Positions 8,819-20,756 of a stretch of 64,000 nucleotides of DNA are shown here, piece after piece. The stretch comes from Ligustrum vulgare. Lineage: Eukaryota > Streptophyta > Magnoliopsida > Lamiales > Oleaceae. Every line of letters starts with the position of its first letter. The first letter of the stretch is position 1. Both the position numbers and the translations under genes were made by a program. The stretch is taken from positions 66,298,602-66,362,601 of the forward strand of contig OY743172.1 of NCBI GenBank assembly GCA_963555705.1, written 5' to 3'. The notes beneath the pieces are model-generated. The model saw only the letters and a list, made by a program, of their open reading frames with translations. It did not search any database and had not been told where the DNA came from.

Positions 8819-11419
8819 CTATTTACTACCTCGGTCTGTCCATCGGTCTGTGGGTGACAAGTTGTAGAAAAAAGTAGTTTTGTTCCACAAGACTCTCAAA
8901 AAATGACTAAGGAATTTAACATCCCTATCCGAGACTATACTCTTAGGAACTCCATGTATGCGCACGATTTCCCTAAAGAAAATTTCAGCTATGTTAGTAG
9001 CATCATCAGTTTTGTGGCATGTTATGAAATGCGCCATTTTACTAAAGCGATCTACTACTACAAAAATTGAATCTCTTCCCTTCTTAGTCCTAGGAAATCC
9101 CAAAACAAAATCCATAGAGATATCAACCCAAGGTTCACTAGGGACGGGTAAAGGCATATATAACCCATGGGGTTTAATCCTAGATTTAGCCTTCTTACAA
9201 GTAATGCATCTATTACAAACTCGAACCACATCAATCTTCATCTTAGGCCAATAGAAATGTTCACTTAGGATTTCAATGGTCTTTTTAACCCCAAAATGAC
9301 CCATTAAGCCTCCACTATGGGCCTCTCTCACAAGTAACTCCCTCATTGAACACCTATGGACACATAATTTATTTTCTCGAAATAAATAATCATCGTATTT
9401 AAAGAACCTATCCACAGCCCCTTTACCACATGATTCATAAATATTAGAAAAGTCCAGGTCATTAGCATACATGTCCTTAATGTATTCAAATCCAAGCAAT
9501 TTAGAATTTAAAGAATTTAAAAGAACATACCTTCGAGACAATGCATCTGCCACCACATTTTCCTTACCTTGTTTGTACCGGATGACATAGGGAAATGTTT
9601 CGATGAATTCTACCCACCTTGCATGTCTCTTACTCAGTTTAGCTTGACCCCTCAAATGCTTCAAGGACTCATGATCAGTGTGTATCACTAACTCCCGTGG
9701 CCACAAGTAATGTTGCCATGTCTCCAAAGCGCGCACAAGTGAGTATAACTCCTTGTCATATGTGGGATAATTAAGAGCAGCCCCCTTTAGCTTTTCGCTA
9801 AAATAGGCGATTGACCTTCGATCCTGCATTAAAACAGCTCCAATGGCTAGCCCTGAGGCATCACATTCAATCTCAAAAGCCTTGTTAAAGTTAGGAAGTG
9901 ATAAAACATGTGCTTTACATAACATATTTTTGATAGTATCAAATGCATGCTCCTGTTCTACACCCCATTTAAACCCTACACTTTTTTTGACAATTTCTGT
10001 GAGTGGTGCGGCAATCGTGCTAAAATCTTTAACAAAGCGCCTATAAAAACTAGCCAACCCACGAAAACTCCTAACCTCAGTTATGCTTTTAGGTGTTGGC
10101 CATTCTTTAATAGCTTTGACTTTCTCTTCATCTACTTCTATCCCTTTAGCACTAACCACATAGTCAAGAAACACAATTTTTTCCATGCAAAAATTACACT
10201 TTTTAAAATTAGTAAAAAGTCGCTCTTGTCTTAAAACCACAAGCACACACCTAACATGCTCCACATGCTCATTCAAAGTTTTACTATATATCAAGATATC
10301 ATCGAAGTAAACTACAACGAATTTACCTATAAATGCACGTAAAACATGATTCATTAAACGCATAAAGGTGCTAGGTGCATTAGTAAGTCCAAAAGGCATT
10401 ACTAACCATTCATACAGGCCATACTTAGTTTTAAAAGCAGTTTTCCACTCATCTCCTTCTTTCATTCGAATTTGATGATAACCACTCTTAAGGTCAATTT
10501 TACTAAATATGCTAGAGCCATGCAATTCATCCAACATATCATCTAACTTAGGAATGGGATGACGATACTTTACAGTTATGTTGTTGATGGCCCTACAATC
10601 GACACACATTCTCCAAGTCTCGTCCTTTTTGGGTACAAGTAACACGAGGACAGCAAATGGACTCATACTTTCCCTTATATACCCTTTGCTCATCAAGTCC
10701 TCCACTTTCCTTTGAAGCTCCTTCGTCTCCTCGGGGTTACTTCGATAAGCGGGGTGGTTTGGAATGACTCCTTTCGGTACAAAATCAATTTGATGTTCAA
10801 TACCTCGAATGGGTGGTAACCCACTAGGTATGTCATCTGGAAACACATCCTCGAATTCCTGCAATAAAGAAATAGCCAAACTAGGGAGGGATTTGTTAGT
10901 TTCATCAAAGGCAAGGAATGAATCCTTGTACAATAAAAGGACCATTGGTCGTTTTTCCATAAATGCTTTCTTGACTTCACTCCTTTTTGCGTAGAAACAC
11001 ATTTTTCTTTCTTTTCTTGCACTCTTCGCTCCCTCTCCTTTTTCTGAGGTATGTACCCCAACACTCATTTTTTTTTCTCTCGCCTCTCCTTTTTCTGGAG
11101 TCGTGGCTCCAACTCTCTTTTCCTCTCCTTTTTCTGAGGTCGTGGCCTCAACTCTCTTTCTCTCATTTTCCCTCACTCTTTTTTCTTCATCATTTTTCAA
11201 TTTTATTTGATCTTCATACACTTGTGACGGCATCAATGGTGTAAGTGTAATGGTTTTTCCCCCTTTGGTAAAGCTATACCTATTTTTATACCCATCATGC
11301 ATTACCTTCCTATCATATTGCCAAGGTCTACCCAACAAAATGTGCCCAGCATGCATAGGAACCACATCACACATAACATCATCCACGTAGTTACCAATAG
11401 AAAAACTCACCAACACCCT
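8819..11419 (-). pseudogene. element A pol: protease end, RT, RNase H, integrase core
   Basis: A long open frame encodes the reverse-transcription and integration machinery. In order: the protease C-terminal part ([18 protein letters not shown]), a charged linker with a repeated [14 protein letters not shown] unit, and the RT with [49 protein letters not shown] and the catalytic [10 protein letters not shown] near residue 390. RNase H follows ([35 protein letters not shown]), then the integrase zinc-binding HHCC region ([11 protein letters not shown]) and the core aspartates ([23 protein letters not shown]). The frame is lost near 8885 by a one-base shift just before the last catalytic region. 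Upstream it is cut at 11425 by a solo LTR. The first 27 residues of the longest ORF come from that LTR and are not part of the gene. Confidence 0.9.
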
Positions 11420-11424
11420 CCTAT

Positions 11425-14159
11425 TGTAGCGACCGAGAATTTTCGTGATTTTATTCAAATAAATATTTTTAAAAGCGTGTCTTTCGACTTTGCCCATCAT
11501 TTAGATATTTATTTTTAAACGCGTGCTCGTCTAGCCAATTAAGTGAAATTAAATTTATTTAAATACTTAGTCAAATTTTAAATTTTATCAAAAAATATTT
11601 TAATATCACAGTTTATTTTCAAAAGCCTAAGTATTAATTATATTAAGTCCCAATTTTAAAAATTTTAATCCAATCCAACTTATCGAGCCCAAATGTTTTT
11701 ACCAATCATTCAAGCCTATTTAAAAAAAACAAAAAACCCAATAAGTCAATCTCTTGGCCCAACCAATTCAACAGCTTCTTCCTCCCCAAGTATTTCCTTA
11801 CACAACCATATTCACTTCCAAAATTCTCACAATTTTTCCTAATAAAAGATTTTAACCTAAGTTACCATGTACATACCACAATCAGCCATATTAAAATCCT
11901 CATTCATTCTCATCAACAATTCATTCCTCGAACCCAAAAACTCTCCAATTGCAACACCACGCAACATACCCATCCCAGGCATCACCGCCTCTCTAAGAAT
12001 CACCACAACAGCATCACCGTGAACCCCAAACAATGTTGAGCCTCAAACTTCCGATCAGTATCCCACCATCACCCAAATGGCAACCACCACTTTTGACCAA
12101 CCCACAAACTGCACAAATCATCCATGGCCAAGCTATATTCACGACAGCATCAAACCACAATCTACTATATTCCACACCACCACACCCATCTCGCCAGAGC
12201 ATCCCAGAGCCATTACCGGACCACCACCGGTTGACACCGGCAGCCAACCTGCCACCGTCGAACCACTAAAAATTGACCAACACCAATTCCACCATCCACA
12301 CAACCTGCCAATACCCTCCACGAACAAATCCGCCACCCTCACGCCACCGCAATGCCACCACGCCACCGTGCAAACCACTCAAGCCGCCACCACAAATTCA
12401 AGAAAATCACCACTACTGCCCACTTCCAAATAACCTCCAATCAAACCAAAATTAAAACCCAAAACCAAGAAATAAAACTTGACCCAAATACCTTACCTTT
12501 GACCGCCGTTTGGTTGGCCGGAAATTTTCCGGAGTCACAACTCAAAAACTCGCGACCTCCTACCCTTGGTTTGCCTCTACTTTCACACCCAAACCCGCCC
12601 TAATCCCACTGCACCTTACACAGGTGCCACCGCCGTGTGGTGGCGCTATCGCCGTCAGCTAGGCACCGGCAATCTGGATCAAGGAAGGGGCGGAGCCCTT
12701 TCTCTTCGCCATCGCTGCCTCTCTGCTCTCTCTAACTAATTATAGAGAGAGAGAAATGAGATGGAAATTGGATTTTAATATTTTGATTTTGATAAATGAA
12801 CTTTTAGTTCTCATCTTTCAAATTCGTTGATTTTGGTCCTCACCTTTTAAAAGTTTTAAGGTTCATCCCTTTTTTTTTAAATTATCTTATTTCAGCCTCT
12901 ATTTTTAAATTAAGTCATTTCAATCCTTTAGTTTTAAAATATTTATCTTTAGTCCCAAGTTTTCAATTGAGTCTATCTTTACCCAAAGTTTCTGCTGAAA
13001 TCTAATTTGGCCAGAAATTTTTTGAGTTGGTCAATTCAGTTCCTAATTTCAATTAATTTCACAAATTAGTCCCCAAGTCTTCAATTGAGAATAATATGAC
13101 CCTAAGTTTTGACTAAAATATAATTTGGTCAAGAACTTTTCGGGTTTATCAATTCAGTCCCTAATTTCAAGTATTTGCACAAAGTCCCAAATCTTTACAC
13201 TTTATCATTTTAGTCTGAGTTTACACATTTAAAATTCTTTCAATTCAACCCTCAAGTTTACTTTTATTCACAAAACTTTAACTTAAAGTTTCTAATAGAA
13301 AATTATTTATTTTAGGGCTAGACGAGGCGCGGGATTTTCAAGAAAGCGAGAATCATTTTTAAGCAAGCTCAGAAATATCTTAAGGTAGGTTCATTACTTC
13401 AAAAACCTTTTATCTTATATGCGCAATATTAAGTAAACCCGTATTGTAAATTTATGCATGTGATTACGTAATTTATGAGAATTAGTTGCCTTCGGGCCCA
13501 GATCCACATGCTTTCGGGTATGGACCAATTGCCTTCGGGCCTAAATCCACATGTCTTTGGGCATGGATCAATTGCCTTTGGGCCCAGATCCACATGTCTT
13601 CGGGCATAGACCAGTTGCCTTCGGGCCCAGATCCACATGTCTTCGGGCATGAAAATTTATGATGTATGAGATCCACTTGCTTATTGCATGAGAATGAGAA
13701 TTTATGAATTAAGTTGCATGATTATATGTATTTTTTTACCGTATAGTTTATTTAATTTGCGCTGAACCTACTGAGTATTTCTATGAAATGCTCACCCCTA
13801 TTTTTAAACTTACAAATTACAGATTTCGGAGATGGTGGCGAATGAAAGGGCAGTGGTGGCAAATAATAATGAAGCTATATTTTTTTTAAAGTCACGATTC
13901 ATGAATAGTGTCAATTTATTTATATGTCGTTATTTTAAATATGATATTTAAAGTCAAGAACATCGTCAATTTAATTATTTGTCGTTACTTTCTTTGAAAG
14001 TCAAGATTTCAACGTTTTTATGCATTTATCAAATTTAATTTATTTACTGTTGAAATTTTTCACATAAATATGATATTTCGAATTCAATTATTTTCCGCAA
14101 TAAAATTAGATTTAAAGGAGAAGTGACGTCCCGAGCTTCACGGAATTTGGGGCGTTACA
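11425..14159 (+). mobile_element. 2.7-kb solo LTR (Tekay/Del-type) inside element A protease
   Basis: The block starts TGTAGCGACCGAG and ends GGGGCGTTACA, the two LTR ends also seen in element E. It is flanked by a perfect 5-bp duplication CCTAT (11420-11424 and 14160-14164). It interrupts the A protease between KVNR and RVLVSF. There is no internal coding region, so it is a solo LTR from recombination. Inside are a C-rich stretch (11900-12620), a CT/GA inverted repeat near 12715-12760, a run of remnants reading as repeated 'tttagtcc'-type AT/CT tracts (12780-13270), and a 4x43-bp tandem repeat. It is younger than element A. Confidence 0.9.
13486..13657. repeat. 4 x 43-bp tandem repeat in the solo LTR
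   Basis: Units start at 13486, 13529, 13572 and 13615, each beginning TTGCCTTCGGGCC or a close variant and containing AGATCCACATG. The period is exactly 43 bp. A looser repeat of similar position occurs in the solo LTR at 34658-37016. Confidence 0.85.
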
Positions 14160-14164
14160 CCTAT

Positions 14165-15587
14165 TCACCTTAATTCCTCCACTATCATTTAACCATTGAA
14201 GCCTATAAGGTTTAGGATGTTTTAATAAAGGTAATCCAAATTTTTCAACAAGTGTAGTACTAGCGACGTTAGTACAACTACCACCATCAATAATCATACT
14301 ACATACATTGTTATTAATACGACATCGTGTATGGAATATGTTATCCCGTTGTTGTTCCAAATCATCCGTGTTGATTTGAGCACTAAGAGCTCGCCTTGCC
14401 ACTAATAACTCGCCATGCTCCCCGGATAATATATCCTCATCATCACATATTTCCTCCAATGCCGGCATATCGCTATAATCCTCTTCCTCACTATCACTCT
14501 CCATGGTTCCATCCTTTCGCACAAGTACCACTCGCCTATTAGGACATTGAGATGCCGCATGTCCTCTCCCCAAACATTTGAAGCATTGAATGTCTCTACT
14601 CCTAAATGGTTGAGGTTCCCCTTTAGGTGCGAGTTTACTAGCTTGATCCTCCTTCCCTTTTGGTGCCTCAAACTTCCCTTTTGGTACTTCAAACTTCCCT
14701 TTTGAAACAGCCCCATCTCCTTTACTTTCCCACTTCGGCTTCCAAGAAGAATTAGAACCTGATGGATACCTTGATGTTCCCTTTTTCTTTAATTGCTTCT
14801 CCACCTTTATAGCCATGTGCAACATATCCCCCATCTCCAAATAATGTTGTAGTTCAACCACATTAGCTATATCCCTATTCAACCCATTCAAAAATCGAGC
14901 CATCGTAGCCTCCCTATCCTCTTCTACATTAGCTCTAATCATCAACATCTCCATCTCCTTATGATAATCCTCCACACTCTTTGATCCTTGGTATAAACTT
15001 TATAATTTTTGATGAAGCTCCCGATGGTAATGACTAGGAACGAACCTCTTTCTCATGATAGCTTTTAATTCATCCCAAGTACTAATGGGTTTCTCGCGAT
15101 TCCTCCTCCTAGAAGTCACCAATTGATCCCACCAAGTAATAGCGTAATTGGAGAATTCAAGTACAGCTACCTTAACATTTTTCTCTTCCGAATAAGTGTA
15201 GCAATTGAAAATTAATTCCATCTTCTTTTCCCATTCTAGGTATGCTTCCGGATCACTCCTACCCTTGAATGACGGAATCTTCATTTTGATGTTGCTCATA
15301 CTACTATCCATTCTATCGCCACCAAGATCTCTATCCCTTCTTCCATGCCTAACTACTCTATCCACAATTTCCCCATCGTCAAAATCACTACCTTCTTCAT
15401 TCTCATCGACCCCCTCTACTCTACGACCTTGCCCACCTTGCCTGCGGGCATTAGGCACTTCTCGAGGTTGCTCAAGCCTTTCTAACCTACCTAACACATC
15501 CCCAAACAACCGCTCAAACCGTTGTACCATCTCCTCCGTCATGTTGGCTTGATCGTTATTTTTTGTAGTAGAAGATTGTTCAGACAT
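14165..15587 (-). pseudogene. element A gag and protease N-terminal part
   Basis: Start taken at MSEQSSTTKNND (15587), nine codons inside the longest ORF. Gag has an acidic N-terminal region, then the capsid domain with KIPSFKGRSDPEAYLEWEKK, a WDQL motif and RKRFVPSHYHREL. After an in-frame TAA at 15000-15002 (a CAA-to-TAA change would explain it), capsid continues with SVEDYHKEM and [12 protein letters not shown]. The zinc knuckle [14 protein letters not shown] follows. Then comes the protease-like block [20 protein letters not shown], with DGGS in place of the usual DSGS; the same DGGS or DGRS form occurs in the B and D copies. The gene is cut at 14164 by the solo LTR and continues at 11419. 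Confidence 0.9.
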
Positions 15588-16137
15588 CCTAAAACTAAAT
15601 ATTATATGCCTCACGTGTATTTCGCTCGTGTATCACTCAATTTTGGCTTTTTCCCTCTATTGATCTCACCTCTCTAGCCTTTTTCCACTCAATGACTTTC
15701 ACCCCAATTGCTTCAAAGAACGAATCCGAACTCAAACAAGTTTAAACTTGAATGACTCAAACCGAATGCGAGTGAGAAGTTATCAACTTGTTGGAAAAAC
15801 TCAAAGAAGACCTTGAAAGAATGTAATCTGACTCTATAAAGGACTCGACACTTTTATGGAAACTAAGATTGTTTCAAGAAAATAATTCTTGAAATCAAAT
15901 ATCAACTATTTTTATTGGACTGAGAATTTTTGTTTTTTTTTCCTCTCGAAAATTCAACTACGAGACTAACGAAACAAACGGAATTTAATTTAGATACCAA
16001 ACAAAGGGAATAACGAATTTTGAATTTTTTGTGACACTTTTTTGGATTGAAGACTCAAGAACTTGAAGAACACGAAGAACAAAATTAAGGAACTCAAGAA
16101 ACAAAATAAAGATATAACCTTGATTTTTGGAGCCTAA

Positions 16138-16149
16138 GCTCTGATACCA
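16138..16149 (-). other. element A primer-binding site (tRNA-iMet type)
   Basis: The minus strand reads TGGTATCAGAGC two bases after the 5' LTR end. This is the usual initiator-Met tRNA complement used by Ty3/gypsy and copia elements in plants. Confidence 0.9.
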
Positions 16150-16151
16150 GA

Positions 16152-17033
16152 TGATGCAAACCACGTAGAAATTGTAGCTACGCAACCCACAAATTATTGG
16201 AATCGACCCAAGAACGCCAAAGAATCACGATTTCGAGATTGATTCAAATTAACTGAACCAAGCAACCAACACAATCAATAGATATGCTGACCTCTTGATC
16301 ACAATGAAAATAAATCTCACCCAAGATTTGAACAAACAAGATTAACTCGCAAGTTCGGATTTTATTCAATAAAGAATAAGGTTTGAAAGCAAATTACCTC
16401 TCAATAATAATATCAAATTTGTGTTTTTTTAAAATAATGAAAATTACGTCCCTATAAATAGGGTCAAAATCTAGGTTAAGAGTTTTAATTAAACTAGGAA
16501 ACAAATACCTAAGAATAAGGAAATAAATAAAAATCCTAAATTTACGCGTATAGTTATTTACGGCCGTGACTAATTTCCTTACGGCCGTAAGACTCTTTCT
16601 GTTTCACCATTACGGTCGTGAGACTTTATTTACGGCCGTAAGTCTCAATTCTGAAATTCTTTTTTTCAGCCCGAGGCCTCATTACGGCCGTGATAAATAT
16701 GCGTTACGGCCATAAGTCCAATTTTCTTAAAAATCACAATTTTCATTAGTGGGCTCGTTACGGCCGTAAGGATTATGGGTTACGGCCGTAATTTTTGAAT
16801 TTTGACAATCCTCTTCGACGGCTTGAATGAGGTTGATCCACTCGTCGTTTTAGCTCGGTCCCAACATGGAACTTGCTTCTTTTGATGACACGAACATTGT
16901 TTTTGCCATTGTTCCTTGAACTAGCTTGTCCATTGCTTCGTTGGCCCTCTTTGTTTGCAGTCGAGTCATTGGTCCTCCTTTGATCTTCAATGGATCTTTG
17001 TGCGGGCTTGTATTCGTGGTCTGGATCACATCA
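16152..17033 (-). repeat. element A 5' LTR
   Basis: This 882-bp copy matches 7379-8260 throughout and has intact TGATGTGATCC start and TGCATCA end in element sense. CAAGC follows it at 17034. Confidence 0.9.
16558..16791. promoter_or_regulatory. TTACGGCCGTAA palindrome array in the 5' LTR of A
   Basis: Eight units in the same positions as in the 3' LTR. Changes relative to the other LTR are mostly C/T or G/A inside the motif (for example TTACGGTCGTGA and TTACGGCCATAA). Here the two sites that read TTATGGCCGTAA in the 3' LTR are intact. Confidence 0.75.
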
Positions 17034-17038
17034 CAAGC

Positions 17039-17470
17039 AATGTCTTGAAAGAAATGAATGTGATCATTTGGTTTTGTCCATTTAAATTTTACCTTCGTTA
17101 TATCCGACCAGGTGATCGCTTGGTTCTCAGACATGCGATCACTTGCTTCGATTATTTCCATCAATATTTTGAATTCTATTTCTTTACGAGTTGGTCCTTT
17201 AGTTCAATTTAGCCTTTGCATTATGATTTTCTTCAATTCCATCCTCCATCTCTTGATTTCCTCAATTAAACCCTTTAACTTCTGAATTCTTCCAATTTAA
17301 CTCCAATACAATTCTCTATTTTCCCCATCCACTTCCGCATTTTGTAATTTAGTCCAAAATGCCCTTCAATTGGTCATTATTTTCCTTGTTTGCTTCACTC
17401 TTTCGACTTTGGGATAAATATTAAAATAAATAGAAATAACAACAAAATGAGTAGAATAAATGACAGTATA
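17039..17470. other. spacer between element A and the next LTR, no gene seen
   Basis: CT-rich and AT-rich with phrases such as TTAGTCC and CAATTTAAC that look like old LTR filler. No frame, no LTR ends. Confidence 0.4.
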
Positions 17471-18680
17471 TGTAACGTCCCGAGTTTTAAATACCCGGTT
17501 CATCATGTTATCATCTCATCGAACTTTTAAAATGATATTTTAGCGGAAGAATAATTAATTTTTTTCATACTTGAAACATTTTGAAAAGCTGTGGACTAAA
17601 GGGTGATTTTTGAAAATCAAACTTTTAAAATTAACAAAATTTCTCCCTCCTCAATTTCATTCTCAGTAAACAGAAATGAAGAGAGAGGGACTTAGCGATG
17701 AAGCAATCACCCCTCACTGATTCCAATCCATCGGCGGTTATGCCGGCGATGGCACCGTCAGTGAGAGGCGCGGGGGTGGGGGGTGGGGTGTAGTATGTGG
17801 GTGCGTGGGAAGAATGATTTTTGGGGAGATTTTGGAGCTCAATTTGGTGCAAGAACCAAAGCTAGGTTTGGTGGTTTTCCGGCGTATAGTCCGATGGTCG
17901 AGGTAGGTTTCTTGGGTTACTTTGTTTCTTAGTTATTCTTGGGATTTTGGATGTTGATTTGGGTTTTTCTTGGGTATGGGCAGCCACAGTTGAATGTTTT
18001 GAGGTGGTTGGGTGGCGGTGATGCTAGTTATGGTGGTTGGCACGGTGGTGTAGGTTGGGTTCGACTTGGTGTTGAGTTGGGTTCGGTGGACTTGAAGGCA
18101 GTGGCAGATTGTGTTTAGTTTGATTCCAATGGTGAAGGTTTGAAAGCTCGGCTATGGTTTTGGTGAACTGGGCTGATTGATAAGAAATTGGATGCCAATG
18201 ATGGAAGTTGGTTGGTGGTTTTCTGTGAATTTGGTTTGAAGTTCAAGATTGAAAGGATGAAATCATACCTTGTTGAAGAGATTGAGTTGGTGTTGTGAAT
18301 AATGAGAGGAATATTTGTGTACATATAGATTGATATGAAAGGTGTTGCAGTTAGAATAAAATTGTGAATGGTTGGAATATTGGAAAAATATATGTATTGG
18401 AATAGAATTGTATTGTATTGTAGTAGTAGGGTTGTGTAAAGTTTTCCTAATGCGACAAGAATTGTATTAAAAGATAATTTTGAAAAATAAAAAAATTGAA
18501 ATATGGTTTAAATAATTTTAAAAACTAAAATTGGACTCGATTTTATATCTTTGGCTCAAAATACTCGACATGGTTAGACGAACACATTTCAACTTCAATT
18601 TAAAATGGGTGAGATCGTAGCGACCGTTTTTAATAATTTAAATAATTATTTGATAATTCAGAAATTTCTTGGTTGCTAAA
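17471..18680 (-). mobile_element. solo LTR, shortened Tekay/Del-type
   Basis: On the plus strand it begins TGTAACGTCCCGAG and ends TTCTTGGTTGCTAAA, a decayed form of the TCTCGGTCGCTACA end seen in element E. It is therefore in minus orientation. Flanks are GTATA (17466-17470) and ATATA (18681-18685), one mismatch. At 1.2 kb it is shorter than the 2.0-2.7 kb relatives. A CT/GA inverted repeat lies at 17641-17690. No coding region. Confidence 0.75.
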
Positions 18681-18974
18681 ATATAATTCCATAGTTTTAG
18701 TATCTAAATAGGTGTATAGAAACACTTATCAAACACCCCCAAACTAGAATAATTGTTCGTCCTCTAACAAAACTAAAATATAACTTTAAAATAAGACTCA
18801 ACGACAAAGATGACTCAATTGTTAACTTGCTTACTACATGCCTCAAGTTTGAATCAAAATACACTTTAGAACAGAAAGCAAAACAATATAATAAAATTTT
18901 ACTACTTAACCGATGATCAACTTTTCATGTGTGTGTAAAAAGCCAATCTAAAACTCATATACTTATATAAAAAC

Positions 18975-20748
18975 CAATGTTGTCAAACCCGGACCAGACT
19001 GGCCGGTCCAACCGGTGAACTCGTGACCCAGTTCAAAAATCGGGTCAAAAAATACTAAAAAATTCGATTTGTGAAACCGTAAGGAAAACCGGACAACCTG
19101 GTCGGTTTTGAAGCAAACCGCCAACCCGGGACCAGTTTTCCCGAGCTTCACGGCTCAAATTTTTTTGACTTTTAATTTTTTTATTAAAAAAAAAAATAAA
19201 ATTAATTAATCCCCTTGGGCACAGGGACGTACATACCCAACCATCCGTGTTTCAAATCTTTCAGGTTACCAAGCAGGATTATATAGAGTTTTTTGAGCCT
19301 AAATCATTCTTTGATTTCTGATATGGGATTGCTGTTTCTACTTTTCCTTTAGTTTTTTTCCTGATTTCATCATATATAAAGAAATCAAAAATACAAGGTA
19401 ATAGTTGGTCCAATTGGCAAACACTCACTTTTCCAGTGGCACTACATGAGTTCGAATCTCCAAATGGGCGTATTTGTCGATTTTTTACTATATTCTTGTT
19501 CTTTATATTCTTTTTCTTTTTCTTTTCTAAAACAATTCCCCTTATTTTAAAGATTATTTTTTTGCTTTTCATTCTCTTTTATTTATTCAATTCTCCTTAG
19601 TTTGTACTATTCTTGTTCTTTGTATTTTTTTTTCTTTTTCTTTTTTAAAACAATTCCCGGTAGTTTGAAGATTATATTTTTCTTTTCATTCTCTTTTATT
19701 TATTTAATTCTCCAACTATTTGTATTTTATTATTAGTATAATAATTTTAGAATTATTTTATGGGTTAAAGTAATTTTAATATTTAAAGTTTTGAAATAAA
19801 TTATAGTATAATAAATATAATTATCAACAATTAATATATAGTTTTCTTTGAATTAGTAACTCTAAATAAAAAATAAATAAAATCAGTACTATAATTTTTA
19901 TATCTTGTACATATTTAATTTTTATGTAAAAGATCTAATTTTATATAAAAAATTATTTAATGTCTTAAAAATAATTAAAAAATATTAAAAATCTTTAATT
20001 AAATAAAATATTGTTAGTCTCAATTTCTATTGTTTGGTTTTTCATTTTTCCAATAATTAATTAATTTAGTTTAATACCCGGGGTCGACTTGGGTATTTCT
20101 TTTTCTTTTTTAAAACAATTCCCCTTAGTTTGAATATTATTTTTTTCTTTTCATTCTCTTTTATTTATTCAATTCCCCTTAGTTTGTACTATTCTTGTTC
20201 TTTGTATTTTTTTCTTCTTTTTCTTTTTTAAAACAATTCCCCATAGTTTGAATATTATATATTTTTCTTTTCATTCTCTTTTATTTATTCAATTCTCCAA
20301 CCATTTGTATTTTATTATTGGTATAATAATTTTAGAATTATTTTATGGGTTAAAATAATTTTAATATTTAAAGTTTTGAAATAAATTATGGTATAATAAA
20401 TATAATTAACAACAATTAATATATAGTTTTCTTTGAATTAGTAATTCTAAATTAAAATAATAAATCATTACTATAATGTTTTATATCTTGTACATATTTA
20501 ATTTTTATGTAAAAGATCTAATTTTATATAAAAAAAAAATTATTTAATGTCTTAAAAATAATTAAAAAATACTAAAAATCTTTAATTAAATAAAATATTG
20601 TTAGTCTCAATTTCTATTGTTTGGTTTTTCATTTTTCCAATAATTAAGTAATTTAGTTTAACACCACGGGTCGACCCCGAGTCGACCCACTGACCCTTGA
20701 CCCTTTCCTTCTTCCAGGTCGATGCTCAGGCCGATTTTTAGAATATTG
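18975..20748. mobile_element. hAT-like non-autonomous element, 1.77 kb
   Basis: The element is bounded by a perfect 8-bp duplication ATAAAAAC (18967-18974 and 20749-20756). The ends form an inverted repeat: CAATGTTGTCAAACCCGG at the left, CAATATTCTAAAAATCGG on the opposite strand at the right. Subterminal regions are rich in CCGG, ACCCGG and GGGTCGAC blocks; the interior is very AT-rich. No transposase frame is present. Confidence 0.7.
19497..20650. repeat. internal tandem duplication in the hAT-like element
   Basis: About 580 bp is duplicated. For example, GAATTATTTTATGGGTTAAA occurs at ~19751 and again at ~20337, followed by long matching sequence to AATTCCCC-type modules. A shorter module ending AAAACAATTCCCC and then TTTATTTATTCAATTC occurs about four times. 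Confidence 0.7.
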
Positions 20749-20756
20749 ATAAAAAC

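Larger units (their letters stand above)
7379..17033 (-). mobile_element. element A: Ty3/gypsy LTR retrotransposon, coding but broken
   Basis: A complete element on the minus strand bounded by two 882-bp LTRs. A perfect 5-bp duplication CAAGC flanks it (7374-7378 and 17034-17038). In element order it has 5' LTR (16152-17033), a PBS, gag, protease, RT, RNase H, integrase, a polypurine tract (AGAGGGAGGGGA, just inside 8261) and 3' LTR (7379-8260). The LTRs differ at roughly 25 sites by eye, so it is not very recent. Breaks: a stop in gag at 15000-15002, a solo LTR at 11425-14159 inside the protease, and a one-base frameshift in the integrase near 8885. It has the full gene set that B and D lack. 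The lineage looks chromovirus-like, but no chromodomain was recognised. Confidence 0.9.

Noticed and set aside
14402..14716. 104-aa alternative-frame ORF in element A gag
   Set aside because: It overlaps the real gag zinc-knuckle frame and has no known motif.
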